A DNA stretch of 64,000 nt, taken from assembly GCA_002591725.1 (NCBI GenBank), contig NJAL01000003.1:124001-188000 (forward strand), given 5' to 3'. The translations under genes were made by a program, and so were the position numbers. This document shows positions 11,467 through 22,869 of the stretch, one piece after another. Under the pieces are notes generated by a model, which was given only the letters and a program-made list of their open reading frames with translations, did not search any database and was not told the DNA's origin. Origin of the DNA: Candidatus Didemnitutus mandela. GTDB taxonomy: Bacteria > Verrucomicrobiota > Verrucomicrobiia > Opitutales > Opitutaceae. Each line of letters begins with the position of its first letter. The stretch's first letter is position 1.

Positions 11467-14400
11467 TCAGTAGGCCAGATAAGGTGCCAACCACTTCTCC
11501 GACTCAGTAACGGATTGTTTTTTCCGAGCCGAATAGTCCTCGACTTGATCTTTCGCTAGTTTGCCGACGGCGAAGTATTTCGATTCCGGGTGATTGAAGT
11601 AGTGGCCGCTGACACTGCTAGGCGGGCGCATGGCGTAGTGTTCGGTGAGCGTGATTTCGGTGGATTCGGTGGCGTTGAGCAGTTCGAAGAGATTAAATTT
11701 TTCGGTATGGTCCGGACAAGCAGGATAACCCGGAGCGGGACGGATACCGCGGTATTTTTCGCGGATCATATCCTTGATCTTCAGATTTTCGGTCTTGCCG
11801 TAACCGGAGTAGTCGCGGGCTTTTTTGTGCATTAGCTCGGCGAGCGCTTCGGCCAGACGGTCGCCGAGAGCTTTGGCCATGATAGCGCTGTAATCGTCGT
11901 GCTTTGCCTCGAATTCCTTCGCGAACTCTTCGACGCCGTGGCCGGCGGTGGCGGCGAAGCCACCGAGATAGTCGATGCGACCGTTGCCCTTCGGCGAGAT
12001 GTAATCGGCAAGGCAGTGGTTGAACTGGCTATTGGGTTTGATGTTCTGCTGACGGAGGAAGTGAAACGTCTGGAGGCTGTACGAGCGGGATTCGTCGGCG
12101 TAGACTTCGATACTGTCGCCGACGGAATTCGCTGGCCAGAAGCCGATGACAGCACGGGCAGTGTAGCGTTTTTCTGCGAGAATGTGCGCGAGCACCTTTT
12201 GCGCATCGTTATAGAGTTTGGTGGCTTCGGCGCCGACTACAGCCTCGGTGAGGATGTCGGGGAAACGGCCGTGAAGTTCCCATGTGGAAAAGAACGGTCT
12301 CCAGTCGATATAAGTAGCGATTTCGTCGAGCGAGAGCAGCTGCACCGAGTTGCTGGCGCGGCCGAGAAGGGCGGCTTGTCGGTCGCTGGTGAAGATGCGT
12401 GTGCCGATAAACTCAGGTTTCGGGATGTCGACTTGGTTCCAGTCGGTCGGCTGCGCGTTAGCGCAGGCGTCGGCGAGCGAAAGGAGCTTTCGCTCGCCGA
12501 CGCGGTTACTGAATTCGATCCGCTGTTTCTCCTGTTTTTCGCGGAGCTGGGCGACGTAGCCTGGCTTGTTATCCGGATTGAGGAGTTTCGAGACGACACC
12601 GATGACGCGCGAGGCGTCGAGCACGTGGACGATGGGCTCGGAATAATTCGGAGCAATTTTCACTGCAGTGTGAACGAAAGACGTGGTGGCGCCGCCGATG
12701 AGAAGTGGGAGCTTGTAGTTTTTCCGTTCCATCTCCTTCGCGACATCTACCATCTCATCGAGCGAGGGTGTGATGAGACCGGACAGGCCGATTACGTCGG
12801 CACCCTTTTCCATGGCGGTGGCGAGGATCTTTTGGCACGGCACCATCACGCCGAGGTCGATTACCTCGTAATTGTTACAGGCGAGGACGACACCGACGAT
12901 ATTCTTTCCTATGTCGTGTACGTCGCCCTTGACCGTGGCTATAACGATGCGACCCTGCGCGCGGGCAGAGCTGCCGGAAGCGATGGCCTCGGCCTTTTCC
13001 TTTTCCATGTAAGGGCGAAGGTAGGCAACGGCTTTTTTCATCACGCGGGCTGTTTTCACTACCTGTGGAAGAAACATTTTGCCTGCGCCGAAGAGGTCAC
13101 CGACGACCTTCATGCCGTCCATAAGTGGACCTTCGATTACGTTGATCGCGCAGCTATATTTCTGGCGCGCTTCCTCGGTGTCAGTCTCGATCCACACGTC
13201 GATGCCGCGGACAAGCGCATGCGAAAGGCGTTTTTCGATGGTGCCCTGGCGCCAGGCTTCGAGGACCTCGATGTTGGCTTTCTGATCTTTGACGATGCTG
13301 GCGGCTTTAAGTTTTTCGCCGAACTCTACGAGGCGTTCGGTTGCGTCGGGGCGGCGGTTGAGGAGCACGTCCTCTACGAGGCCAAGCAAGTCTTTCGGGA
13401 CTTCTTCGTAGACTTCGAGCATTGCTGGATTGATGATGCCCATGTCCATACCGGCGGCGATTGCGTGGTAGAGGAACGCCGAGTGCATTGCCTCGCGAAC
13501 GAGATTGTTGCCGCGGAAAGCAAATGAAACATTGGAGACACCGCCGCTTACTTTGGCGTGAGGAAGGTTCTGTTTAATCCAGCGTGTGGCGTTGATGAAA
13601 TCGACCGCGTAGTTGCTGTGTTCCTCGATGCCGGTGCCGACGGTGAGGATGTTTGGGTCAAAAATGATATCTTCAGGTGGAAAGCTGACGATGTCAACAA
13701 GCAGGTGATAGGCGCGCTCGGCGATGCGGATTTTGTCGGTGTAGGTCGCTGCTTGGCCTTGCTCGTCAAAAGCCATAACGACGATAGCGGCACCGTAACG
13801 GAGAATCGTGCGTGCCTTTGCGAGGAATTTTTCCTCGCCCTCCTTGAGGGAAATGGAATTTACGATACCTTTGCCCTGAAGGCATTTCAGACCGGCCTCG
13901 ATGACTTCCCATTTTGAGGAATCGATCATCACGGGCGCTTGCGCGACCTCGGGCTCGGCCGCAAGGAGGTTGAGAAATTTCGTCATTGCAGCGACGCCGT
14001 CGATCAGGCCGTCGTCCATGCACACGTCGATGATATTGGCGCCATTTTCCACCTGCTGGCGTGCGATGGAGACAGCTTCTTCGTACTTGTTTTCTTTGAT
14101 GAGCTTCGCGAATTTGGGGGAACCGGCGATATTAGTGCGTTCGCCGATGTTGAGGTAGGTTCCGGACTGATAGGTGAAGGGGAGCGAACCGGAAAGTGCG
14201 AGCTTTGGCGCAAGCATGGTGAGCGAGCGCGCCGGCTTCGGCGCAAGGGCCTTTGCGATGGCAGCGATGTGCTCCGGTGTGTTGCCGCAGCAGCCGCCGG
14301 CGATATTGAACAAGCCGGCGTCGGCGAATTCGTCCATGAAGTTTGCCATGTCCTGAGGCCCGAGCTCGAAACCGGTCGGCGTGAGGGGATTTGGCAGACC

Positions 14401-15312
14401 AGCGTTCGGGTAACACGAGATGAAAATATCGGATTTTTGCGAAAGCTCGGCGAGAAACGGCCGCATTGGGCCGGGGCCGATGGAACAGTTGAGGCCGACG
14501 GAAATCGGTTTCACGTGGCGTACGGTGTTCCAAAACGCCTCGACTGTTTGCGCGGAGATCATCGTCTCGCCCCCACGGCCGACTGCCGCGGAAACCATGA
14601 TCGGTAGACGCACATTGTCCTCGACAAAGATTTCCTCGATGGCGACGAGTGCAGCCTTGGCGTTGAGAGAATCGAAGACGGTTTCGATGAGTAGCAGATC
14701 GACGCCGCCTTTGATGAGTGTGCGAATCTGGTGTCGGTAGTCGGTCTTGACCTGGTCGAATGTGACAATACGAAAACCGGCATCATCAGCGTCGGGCGAG
14801 ATCGAGAGCGAAACTGTCAGTGGTCCGATTGCACCTGCGACGTAGCGGCGGCGGCCCGTGGCGTTGGCGATGCGGTCAGCCCATTTGCGGCACTGGTGTG
14901 CGGAGTGGAAGTTGATGTCGTGGGCGACTTCGACGAGAAAAGGGTTCTCTATGACGCTTTGGTAAAATTCCGGATTTTTGCGTCCGCCACGCTCTCGTGG
15001 ATCCTCGGTAAAGAATTCGCTCTGGCCGATTGCGGTTGCGGAAAACGTGTTTGTTTCGATGATATCGGCACCAGCTTCGAGGAAACGGCGGTGAATATCG
15101 CCAATGGTCGGCGCGCAGGTGAGTGAGTAGATATCTCCGTTGTTCTTGAGATCCTTCAGCGCGGTCTTAAAAAGGTTGCCGCGGACCTGATCCTCAGTGA
15201 TACCATAGCTGCGGATGGTCGTGCCCATGGCGCCGTCTATGATGACTATGCGTTCCATGAGCGTGTGGCGCAGCGTTAGTTCGGCTTCGGAAGGACGAAA
15301 AAGTTCGGCCAT
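11467..15312 (-). CDS. metH: Cobalamin-dependent methionine synthase (MetH), full length
   Basis: Transfers the methyl group of 5-methyltetrahydrofolate to homocysteine through enzyme-bound cob(I)alamin. It has 1281 aa, the normal size for a four-module MetH, with no interruption. The homocysteine-binding barrel occupies about 1-350, with zinc cysteines in GLNCS (Cys276) and GGCCG (341-342). The pterin-binding domain starts at ERTN (391). The cobalamin cap and Rossmann domain includes DVHDIGKN (797-804, axial His799). The C-terminal activation domain has [12 protein letters not shown] (1191-1202), which binds AdoMet for reactivation. The ATG start lies in an AT-rich leader without a Shine-Dalgarno sequence. 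Its preservation amid decay shows that methionine synthesis and B12 supply are still under selection. I see no B12 riboswitch upstream. Confidence 0.97.
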   Translation of the reverse strand: MAELFRPSEAELTLRHTLMERIVIIDGAMGTTIRSYGITEDQVRGNLFKTALKDLKNNGDIYSLTCAPTIGDIHRRFLEAGADIIETNTFSATAIGQSEFFTEDPRERGGRKNPEFYQSVIENPFLVEVAHDINFHSAHQCRKWADRIANATGRRRYVAGAIGPLTVSLSISPDADDAGFRIVTFDQVKTDYRHQIRTLIKGGVDLLLIETVFDSLNAKAALVAIEEIFVEDNVRLPIMVSAAVGRGGETMISAQTVEAFWNTVRHVKPISVGLNCSIGPGPMRPFLAELSQKSDIFISCYPNAGLPNPLTPTGFELGPQDMANFMDEFADAGLFNIAGGCCGNTPEHIAAIAKALAPKPARSLTMLAPKLALSGSLPFTYQSGTYLNIGERTNIAGSPKFAKLIKENKYEEAVSIARQQVENGANIIDVCMDDGLIDGVAAMTKFLNLLAAEPEVAQAPVMIDSSKWEVIEAGLKCLQGKGIVNSISLKEGEEKFLAKARTILRYGAAIVVMAFDEQGQAATYTDKIRIAERAYHLLVDIVSFPPEDIIFDPNILTVGTGIEEHSNYAVDFINATRWIKQNLPHAKVSGGVSNVSFAFRGNNLVREAMHSAFLYHAIAAGMDMGIINPAMLEVYEEVPKDLLGLVEDVLLNRRPDATERLVEFGEKLKAASIVKDQKANIEVLEAWRQGTIEKRLSHALVRGIDVWIETDTEEARQKYSCAINVIEGPLMDGMKVVGDLFGAGKMFLPQVVKTARVMKKAVAYLRPYMEKEKAEAIASGSSARAQGRIVIATVKGDVHDIGKNIVGVVLACNNYEVIDLGVMVPCQKILATAMEKGADVIGLSGLITPSLDEMVDVAKEMERKNYKLPLLIGGATTSFVHTAVKIAPNYSEPIVHVLDASRVIGVVSKLLNPDNKPGYVAQLREKQEKQRIEFSNRVGERKLLSLADACANAQPTDWNQVDIPKPEFIGTRIFTSDRQAALLGRASNSVQLLSLDEIATYIDWRPFFSTWELHGRFPDILTEAVVGAEATKLYNDAQKVLAHILAEKRYTARAVIGFWPANSVGDSIEVYADESRSYSLQTFHFLRQQNIKPNSQFNHCLADYISPKGNGRIDYLGGFAATAGHGVEEFAKEFEAKHDDYSAIMAKALGDRLAEALAELMHKKARDYSGYGKTENLKIKDMIREKYRGIRPAPGYPACPDHTEKFNLFELLNATESTEITLTEHYAMRPPSSVSGHYFNHPESKYFAVGKLAKDQVEDYSARKKQSVTESEKWLAPYLAY

Positions 15313-17301
15313 TTTTTAGATATTTATATATCAGAATTCGGCGATATGCCGAAATTGCAATCCTGAGGTCCAATCAATTTTCGCGCAGGATCCGGTCCAA
15401 ACGGTTTTATTGTATCTATGGTGGCGCATCTATTGGTGGCGGGATGATCTCCAAGATGTAACGATCTAGCGGTCTATCTACTTTGGCATCGATCTATCCA
15501 TTGTGCATATTGGGTTGTGGTGCTGTGCTCTCTATGCGGAGGGCGCTGGATTCTTGGCTTATCTGTTGTTTGTCATGCTCATGCTAGCACGGAGTCGTGC
15601 CAATGGGAGGGCTGAGGCTATTGGTGAATTAATCCACTCATAGTTTAGAATCCATGCCGAATGGTGCGCAAGTGGTATTTATGAAACGGTAAAGGTATTT
15701 ATGAAACGGTAAAAATATCGCTGATCTTCCATTCGCGGTACGAGTGAAAGCGTTGTTTTAGCGATGATATGTGCGGATGGAAACTTGCCTTTTCCCGTGA
15801 TATGAGCCGGCGCCGCTGGGACGCGGGTTGGCCGCCTATGGCCGGCTGCACGCCCGAGCTTGTACCAGCGGTCGTGATGCCATTAATTTATTACTGGTGG
15901 GTGGACCTTGGCGATTTTTGCCCTCTGTGCGGTGATTTCGTTGCTCTGCCACAGGGGAACGTTTGGCATGCTGTTGTCAGCGCAGATTCCGGTTCTGGAG
16001 GGAATTGTTAGGACATGGTTTCCTGGGCTGGCTACTGCGAGCGGCCCAACGGACTTTTTATCACGGTGCTCATTTCGGACCGACTTGTACCTGGCCGTTT
16101 GCTTTCACGGAAGATTCCGTTATCGGCGTCGGTTTCGTGGAGGGCGGTTCTCTTGGCTTGCGTATCGTATAATTATCTGCCGATAGCGCGTGAGGCATTG
16201 CACTACCCCCCCACAATGATTGTCCGATGGAGTGGATGCAATTTGTGACTGGTGAAAACGTAAATTAAATCCATGAGTCGTCGCTCCTGCAATGCTGCTT
16301 CCTCCATAGGTCGCTTCACGACGCCCTGGGAGTTCAGTCCGGGCGCGCAGACGTTTGCTTCGCCAGTTGGCTGGCTTTCGCATGGAGCTAGCTGATCCCG
16401 CTTTCCCATTTGGACACCCGTAGACGGGGAAGATGCAGTCGAGTTTGTGACCATGGTTGGATCCAGGCTTGTCGAACTGACGTCTGGTTTCATTTTTTTG
16501 TGGGCGGAGGGGCGTTCCGCCATGGCCGCAATCGTGCTCGTGGTGGCTTTGTTGGCGCTGATAGTCGTGTGCGATAGCGGCGCCGGCAGCCCTTGAATCT
16601 GGTCGGTACCGGAGTGAGCTGGTTTAGTCGAATTCTATCCGAAATTTGGTTGCGAAATAGTTTCGTATGACCCTCGTGAATGATTTTCCGAATTCGGCGC
16701 GTTTCTTTTCGCCGATTTCTGTGTGATGCTTTCCAGCATTGAAGATGCTGGATGGAAGAGATGTTTGTACACTATTCTCGCACAGCCGGGCAAACAAGGA
16801 TCTTATCGCACGCGACACTGCCTTTGCAATGGGGTGATGCTTTCCCCTTCGGAAAGTCCATCGGCTTGGTGGATGTAATCGGTGCGTACACGATGAGCAC
16901 CTGCTGTCCTTTGGGTGTGAATCGAGTGTGGCGTACTCGCTTTTTGGAGCGCTAAACGTAACCGAGACGCATCAATTTGTGCCAGACGGCCTTCTATCCA
17001 TGACGGGAAACACTGAATCCTTATGTCATAGGTCGTGAACTCGTCGTGTCCCAGTGGAGAACCCTTTCGTTCTTGGCGCCGAACAGGGTGTTGGTCACAT
17101 GATTGAAGCTGACAATGAAGCGACTAGCTTGTGTGATCCGATAGAGATAGAGAGGAAATTTCTTGGCGACAAGTATGCCACCGCAGGCTTTGCGTGCCTC
17201 GCAACAGTTACTATATGCGCTGCAGCTGACCAAAGGAAAGAAAACTTTTCCGAAAATAAGACGAACAGCTCGGAACGCCAGCAGCTGGTGCTTCCAGCAT
17301 A
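15313..17301. other. 2 kb decayed region upstream of metH
   Basis: A plus-strand frame at 15908-16186 has hydrophobic segments suggestive of a former membrane protein, but no family is recognisable. The rest is short conflicting ORFs. A perfect 20-bp tandem duplication is annotated separately. Confidence 0.4.
15674..15713. repeat. Perfect tandem duplication of a 20-bp unit (2 copies)
   Basis: The unit ggtatttatgaaacggtaaa occurs twice back to back with no mismatch. A perfect copy in otherwise eroding DNA implies a recent slipped-strand duplication. Confidence 0.9.
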
Positions 17302-17766
17302 ATGAGCGTCTTGGTAAAGTTGGTTGCGGCCATAATCGGTAAAGTCTTCGCAAGACATTTGCCCGTTAGCGACGGTTTCGTCGAGAATCTTGGCGTTAGA
17401 TTGCCGGACTACGCGCGGGATAGCTTGGGTCTACGCGAGAGCATTTCAGCGTCAATAAAGGGCCTAAGGCTAGGCTTTTGGCAGCAAAGGCAACAGTTGG
17501 TGGGCGAAATGGAGATTCAAAAGCGATCCGCTTTTGGGCGGCTGACGGCGCTTCCGGGTTGCCCTGGAGAAGACCCATCAGGTTTGTCTTTCGCGACAGC
17601 CCGCGACGCGGTTGCGAAAGATGAGACCGTGCATGTGTCTGGCGACATTTATAATGATCGACTGCACGTAGCCGTGCAGTCGAAGGACGGTGCTATCATC
17701 GCCTACAGCCGCATCGAGCAGCAAAGTGCAGTATTGGCAGGGGTGTCTTTAGAAGTAAAAAAGTAA
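17302..17766 (+). CDS. Uncharacterised 154-aa ORF, probable gene remnant
   Basis: An uninterrupted frame whose second half (for example DAVAKDETVHVSGDIYNDRL) has convincing soluble-protein composition. It ends in VSLEVKK before a stop. No domain is recognised. The first half is less protein-like, so the ATG may not be the original start and this may be the C-terminal part of a broken gene. Confidence 0.3.
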   Translation: MSVLVKLVAAIIGKVFARHLPVSDGFVENLGVRLPDYARDSLGLRESISASIKGLRLGFWQQRQQLVGEMEIQKRSAFGRLTALPGCPGEDPSGLSFATARDAVAKDETVHVSGDIYNDRLHVAVQSKDGAIIAYSRIEQQSAVLAGVSLEVKK

Positions 17767-17814
17767 AAAGGCCATGCATTCAATGCGCGATCCTGGAAAT
17801 CCGAAAAGGCGGTG

Positions 17815-18625
17815 CTTACTTCTTCCCGGAGCCGGTTCTGAGTTTGTCGAGTCGCATTTGCAGCATATTCACTTCATTAGCAAGGTGTTCTTGTGTCTTC
17901 TTTTTGTTTCAGCTGTTGGTGCCGTTGGCATTGTGGACGGTGTTGGCCGGAAGGGTGAGGAGCTTCACGATAAAACTCTGATCCTTTAGACTGTTAAGGT
18001 AGAGCAACGTGATTTTTTTGCGAAAGATTGAGTGAATCTTGGGCGATTCTCTCGACATCCATGAGCTGGCTGTTTAGCTTCTAATTTCGGTTCATTTCCT
18101 GCGTGAGCGTGCTCCTGATCTGCTGGAAAGTGCGCTGGTGGTATTGATCGATGGATTTGCGGTTGAGGTGCTTATTTTCCGACATTTCAGAGAAGATTTT
18201 TAAAATTTTTCCTCTATAAGGTTTAGAACTTTATCGACGTGATTTTCTGGAATTTTTCCGCTTTCGCGAGCCTCTCGGACATGCAGCCGTAGAGCGATAT
18301 TTTTTCTCGATGGCTGCGGTGAGCTGGTTCGTTTGGCCCTGACTGATCTTCTCTAATTTGGTGTCGTTCTTATTCTTAAAGATATTGGCCTGACGTTCGG
18401 ATATGGCTTCCTTGATGAGCTGGTTTACCGACTAAACGTGGCGCTGTGTTTCCTTGGCGGAAGCTCTGAGCTCGGCGTTGGTCTGCTCGCGGAAACAGGT
18501 CATTTCGGCTTGCTACCTGAGCGTGAGGTCAGTTGCTATTTTTTTATAAAATCAGGATCCGGAAGCGATGAGGAGAGCTCGGTGAAAACAATGGTAAGAA
18601 ATTGTTCTTTAAATTTTTGCCACAT
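17815..18625 (-). pseudogene. Fossil coiled-coil protein
   Basis: From an ATG at 18625 the minus strand reads MWQKFKEQFLTIVFTELSSS, a stop, and then in a second frame segments rich in Glu, Lys, Gln and Asn, including NQLIKEAISERQANIF and LEKISQGQTNQLTAAIEKK. It ends in LANEVNMLQMRLDKLRTGSG before a stop. The heptad-like spacing and lack of Pro/Gly indicate long coiled coils. Several stops and frameshifts interrupt it. The family is not identifiable; a phasin-like or structural filament protein is possible. Confidence 0.55.
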
Positions 18626-18661
18626 GGCAAGAGGTGTTAGTAGTAGGCTAGACCTAGAGTA

Positions 18662-19551
18662 GGTGGCCGAGTGGCTCAGACAGAAGTGGCTGAATATTTA
18701 AAGCAATTATCGTTTCCCCATCGGCTGTTAATATGAAACCACAAGCTCGTGATCTAAATAAGAGTTTATTTTGATTGCGATACAGCCGTACCTAAAAGGA
18801 GCTGAAACGCTAGAAGAGCAAAATGAAGTTGGTAACATTTCAGTAACTGGAGATAGAACTGCGGAACTAATTTAATTTGGTTGAACGAAGCGAGAAAATG
18901 CAGACGCCCGATGGCTAAGCCTGCTCAATCTGATATAATATCTGGCCCGAAATTTGGTGATTATATTACTTTTTAAAGAAGAAAATTATTAGTTAAATGA
19001 TTATAAAAATTATATAATTATTAACAATAAAGATCTTAATAAAGATAATATTTTAAATACTTCGCAGCCAGAATAATTACTAGAACGAAGACTTGCGTTT
19101 TCGACACGAATGCTATCTTGCGATTCTCTGTCGAAGTGCACGAGAAGCTTTGATGCCATCAAAAGCGAGCAATCCACCGAGCGGGACGTAGCCCGCGTTG
19201 CGTGCCCTGGGTTTTTCAGGAGCTCTTGCAGAATTGACGTTCGATACGTGAGCAGCTGATCAAGAGCGGTCTCGTGGAAACCGAGACTCTGGCTTTTATT
19301 TGCGACCATTCGATTACGTTCCTTTTTTTCACTTTGGACGAGGTATACCAACTTACGCTGCACGAAGTGGCAGCGGCAAAAGCTTAGTTTACTGTCACAA
19401 CCATATGATGAGATGAGGGCAACCGCTTCGCTGTATACCCAAGTTCTCCCTCCCGGAAGGAGAACGTCCCCGCCTTTGCTAAGGTCCCGGGCGGTCTATT
19501 CTGAGGCTGCTTGCTTGGTGCGAGCAAGCGGTAACAGAGGCAGTGTCTTTT
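18662..19551. other. AT-rich gene-free stretch
   Basis: Composition becomes strongly AT-rich around 18950-19060. No ORF with a recognisable motif occurs. The minus-strand ORF at 19010-19363 has no domain I can name. Confidence 0.4.
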
Positions 19552-20169
19552 TCACCTGTCGCTTTGGGCTAATCCCGGGATGGCTTCGTCTTCCGATTCA
19601 TTGTTGTAGTCTAGTAGGCTCAGTTTGCCGCTATGGTGAGCCAGCCATTCCATGATTCCAGAAAAAAGTCCGGTGAATATCAGGTTTCCAAAGAGGGTAT
19701 TGCGGAAAAAGTAGATCGTCGGTAGATACTCGGGATGTCCGATAGTTAGGGCTTGCCACCAGCCGGAAGTTGATTTTGGGTAAAAAGCGTCTGAAGCCCA
19801 TGCTTGCGTGTTGGTGATGAGGTAAAACAAAAGGGTGGTGAGCAGGCTGCCATTGAAAATCCAGAGCCACGATTTATGGAGCGAGACCCAGGCCCCGGTG
19901 GCTAGGGCAAAGACAATACAAGTGTTTCTCGCGATGAAGCCGAAACACGGCCATGATATATCGTATTTACTTACGTAGTATTTGTTTACGTAAAAATCGG
20001 ACACCAGGAGAGCCACAAAAGGAATCAGCCACATCATTCGCTTTCGAAAATAAATGGCGCTACAGAATGCGATCGCCATCACTGGGGAAAAATTGACTAG
20101 ATTATAATCAAGCGTTGCTGCTATGCTGCAGGTGAGGACCAGGAGGATGAGCAGGATGGCGACAAACAT
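19552..20169 (-). CDS. DUF6580 family multi-pass membrane protein
   Basis: The 205-aa product is almost entirely hydrophobic, with about five to six membrane segments. It carries features I associate with the DUF6580 family seen in Verrucomicrobia and Bacteroidetes: an early NFSPVMAIA run, PFVALLVSDFY, YLITN followed by a Trp-containing loop and YPKS, and near the end FFRNTLFGNLIF. The function of the family is not established; its compact topology recalls small-molecule uptake components, but that is inference. It is the third gene of a minus-strand operon, 45 bases after the pduO-type gene. The hydrophilic tail ESEDEAIPGLAQSDR may be slightly extended by decay of the original stop. Confidence 0.75.
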   Translation of the reverse strand: MFVAILLILLVLTCSIAATLDYNLVNFSPVMAIAFCSAIYFRKRMMWLIPFVALLVSDFYVNKYYVSKYDISWPCFGFIARNTCIVFALATGAWVSLHKSWLWIFNGSLLTTLLFYLITNTQAWASDAFYPKSTSGWWQALTIGHPEYLPTIYFFRNTLFGNLIFTGLFSGIMEWLAHHSGKLSLLDYNNESEDEAIPGLAQSDR

Positions 20170-20214
20170 AGTTTGATTCTATGTGCGGTAGTTGGGGGCC
20201 TGACAAGCTTTTTG

Positions 20215-20787
20215 TCAGGCAGGAGGAAGCACGGGAGCTTCGGCTTCCCGGGCCATCAACCATAGGAGATCGGAAAGCCGGTTCAGATAGTGCAATACCA
20301 ACGGCCTGGGATGGCGGCCATGCTCAGGCAGGGCGGAAACGCGACGTTCCGCGCGCCTTGTTACTGTCCGGGCAAAATCAAGCGTTGCGGCGAGTGGTGT
20401 GTTGCCCGGCGTGGCCCAGCCGGAAAACGACTGGTGGTGTGCCTCGATGGTGGCGACTACGGTAGCGAGATGCGCTAGCGATTGGTCGGTGATGCTGGCC
20501 AGGGTGGACGAAAGGTAACGGGATGCATCTTCATCCGTGCAGGCGAGTTCACCCATCAGCGCTACGAGCTCTTGTTGAATAGATTCAAGGGTGTCTCGCT
20601 TCGAGGTGACCTCGGTCTGCGCCTTGGCGAGACCGAGGACGGCATTGAGCTCGTCAACAGTTCCTACCGCTTCGATCTGCGGGTGGCTTTTAGCAAGCCG
20701 TTGCCCGTAGAGAAGCCCGGTTGTACCGTCGTCTCCGGTGCGGGTCGCTATGGAGCGTTTCGAACCGACGCGCGGGAGTTCTGCCAT
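20215..20787 (-). CDS. PduO-type ATP:cob(I)alamin adenosyltransferase
   Basis: Adenosylates cob(I)alamin to coenzyme B12 (AdoCbl). The 190-aa product has the family ATP site TRTGDDGTTGLLYG near residue 16, the VGTVDELNAVLG helix at about 41-52, and TRRAERRV near 142. These are the usual PduO/MMAB-type signatures at the expected length. The ATG begins one base after the TGA of def, so the two are almost certainly co-transcribed and possibly translationally coupled. Together with metH this shows continuing use of cobalamin, although no AdoCbl-dependent enzyme is present in this window. The ribonucleotide reductase here is class I, so the AdoCbl user must lie elsewhere. Confidence 0.92.
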   Translation of the reverse strand: MAELPRVGSKRSIATRTGDDGTTGLLYGQRLAKSHPQIEAVGTVDELNAVLGLAKAQTEVTSKRDTLESIQQELVALMGELACTDEDASRYLSSTLASITDQSLAHLATVVATIEAHHQSFSGWATPGNTPLAATLDFARTVTRRAERRVSALPEHGRHPRPLVLHYLNRLSDLLWLMAREAEAPVLPPA

Positions 20788-20788
20788 A

Positions 20789-21349
20789 TCAGCGTTTTCT
20801 AGCGTCGCGTGTCTGTTTCTTTAGCGCTTTCAAGGCTTCACCGATTCTGGCCAGCGTGGACTTCCCCATGCGATCGATAAAGAGCACGCCATTCAGATGA
20901 TCAACTTCGTGTTGGATGCAGCGCGCGAGGAGGCCGTTGCAACGAAGGACATGCGGCACGCTGTGTAGATCCTGGAATTTTATCGTGATCTCGCCCGCCC
21001 TCTCGACGTCGCCGCGAATGCCCGGAAAAGAAAGGCAGCCTTCTTCGTAAAACGAAGTTGGCTGAGCGGCGGCTTGGATCTTTGGATTAACTACGACGAG
21101 TGGCATAAAAAGGTTAAGTGGGAGATGGGCTCCGTCGAATTCCCAATCGAATGATTCGCGCATTTTGCGCAGGTCGACTACGCAGAGTTGCACGGCTTCG
21201 CCGACTTGTTGCGCAGCGATGCCGATGCCGGCGGCGTTGTGCATAGTATCGATAATTTTTTCTGAAAAAGCCTGAAGCGAAGAATTAAAAACGGTGACAC
21301 GCATTCCTTTTTTTCGAAGAATAGGGTCATTAAAATGAATAATCTTCAA
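20789..21349 (-). CDS. def: Peptide deformylase (Def), TTG start
   Basis: Removes the formyl group from nascent N-terminal formyl-methionine. The 186-aa product has all three catalytic motifs: GIGIAAQQ (41-48), EEGCLS (102-107, metal ligand Cys105) and HEVDH (147-151, two His ligands and catalytic Glu). The start must be TTG at 21347-21349, because the in-frame stop TAA occurs four codons upstream and no other start fits before KIIHFNDPILR. First gene of the minus-strand operon def-pduO-DUF6580, with a one-base gap to the next gene. Essential in bacteria, which explains its preservation. No Shine-Dalgarno sequence is visible. Confidence 0.95.
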   Translation of the reverse strand: MKIIHFNDPILRKKGMRVTVFNSSLQAFSEKIIDTMHNAAGIGIAAQQVGEAVQLCVVDLRKMRESFDWEFDGAHLPLNLFMPLVVVNPKIQAAAQPTSFYEEGCLSFPGIRGDVERAGEITIKFQDLHSVPHVLRCNGLLARCIQHEVDHLNGVLFIDRMGKSTLARIGEALKALKKQTRDARKR

Positions 21350-21477
21350 ATAAACGAATTATCTTCATATTATTTCCCCAAACTGCAAATAAAAGTTTCT
21401 CCACGTCCTTAAGAGTTTTTAGGACTGTATGTCCGCTAAAGAAACCTCTTCAAGCCAACCTCAACCATAAGCCAGCC

Positions 21478-21665
21478 ATGGGCGCTCAGCTGTCTGAACC
21501 CATCGGCTTTTTAGTGGGTATTGGGGTATTATTGGTCGCCTGGGTTTTTCGATCAACGTTCGGACACTAAATCTAACATTTTTGCACGAGACAGGCAGCG
21601 GCACACCAACGGTTTCCGTCTTCGGCAAACGACTGCTCGATTTGGACAACCCGGGACCGGTTTAA
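21478..21665 (+). pseudogene. Fragment with one membrane helix, unidentified
   Basis: From ATG at 21478 the plus strand reads MGAQLSEPIGFLVGIGVLLV followed by AWVFRSTFGH and a stop. This is a convincing single transmembrane anchor. A later frame gives LHETGSGTPTVSVFGKRLLD, ending in LDNPGPV and a stop. The two parts may be the N-terminus and a downstream piece of one small membrane-anchored protein broken by indels. The 30-codon intact piece could still be expressed; I cannot tell. Confidence 0.35.
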
Positions 21666-22869
21666 CTCGCGTTCGAGGCTGCTCAAGCCGTCAACGATCC
21701 TCGCGTTGACGGACCTCGATGCCAGCTTGAAACAGTATGTAGTATGTTGAAAACTATTGCTATGTGATGCCGCGGGGCGGGTGACATGAGGCGTTCGAAT
21801 CCGTTATGACTGATATAAACGCCGTGTTCTCCGCACGATTCTGTTCCTGTGTTGACGTTCATGGTCCCGCACAAGGCGGGAGGACAGCTTGCGCAAATAC
21901 CTTTCCGCTTCCCCTTTTTCCCGCCTTCCGGCCATGCAAACGGTTTTGAAGACCGCGTATGTGGTCAAGCCCCCCCACTACCTTCATCCCCGCAAAGAGG
22001 CCGGGCGGCCAGCCGCTGGACGCGGTTATTCTTTTTACCGCTTGCCCCCTGACAAGCGAGATACCTCTCGGACTCGCTGCAGCGGGAAGTGCGCCACCTA
22101 GCTGAGACGGCGGTAGTCACCGGGACAATATGGAACCGGAAGATTTTTATTTGGACTTACTTTCCATAGAGCGCCAACTGAATTGGGTCAGCTTTCCGGA
22201 TTGCTGCGGACGACCAACAGCACTTCAACGGTGGCTGGTTTTGCTCACCTGACGCACTTTTTCCCCCGAGCAACTGCCAGTTAATTTAAACCGCCGCGCC
22301 CATAACGTGCTCCGCCGACAGCATTATTCGTTACTTGACCACTTTGGACAAACCGAGAGCGAAAAACCTCCGACAGACGATGGCTTACGGCCAGGGAGCG
22401 GTCGAATATTTAGTTTAGTGCAATGGCAAGCACCGGTAGTTGATCGGGGCTACGCGACCGATTTTGAGATCGGCGCGTGCGCTATCCACAGGCGGCGGTA
22501 ATTCTCATACTGCGTTTCTGCTGGAGATTTTCTCCCTGTTGCACGCCGTCGATGCGAGTTTTCCCCTTCGGAAGAAACAAGTATTGCGTGGCACGTATCC
22601 TTGGACGAGCAGCGAGCCTGCTCGCGCTGACTTTAACGCTTATATTTTTCGTGTTTTCCGAACCGTTCCTTCTCAAGGTCGATGCTGCTTTCTCAGACTA
22701 CCATTTCAAACTAGCCACTCTCGTCCTCGATAAGGCGCCCGCCGTGCTTGGCCCGCCCAAACTTTTAACTACCGCTATAACGACAGTACCACCGCTGCCT
22801 CTATCGCAGTGTTCGCCCCGTTCCAGGTCAAGATGTATACATCTGCCTGCTGCCTCATTGCCGACATCG
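21666..22869. other. Decayed stretch without a named gene
   Basis: Plus-strand frames are short. A hydrophobic segment at about 22570-22680 (LLALTLTLIFFVFSEPFLLK) could be the signal or anchor of the fossil that follows, but the frame is soon lost. Confidence 0.35.

Noticed and set aside
11899-13527. 542-aa plus-strand ORF
   Set aside because: It lies antisense within metH, whose frame carries all catalytic motifs. Its composition (runs of Val, Asp and Glu) is typical of a GC-rich antisense shadow.
15313-15420. Cobalamin riboswitch upstream of metH
   Set aside because: No B12-box-like sequence or long structured leader is visible in the AT-rich leader.
18659-18690. tRNA-Ser-like D-arm string (ggtggccgagtggct)
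   Set aside because: Matches the D-arm of class II tRNAs, but no anticodon stem, T-arm or matching acceptor end follows, so it is at most an eroded fragment or chance.
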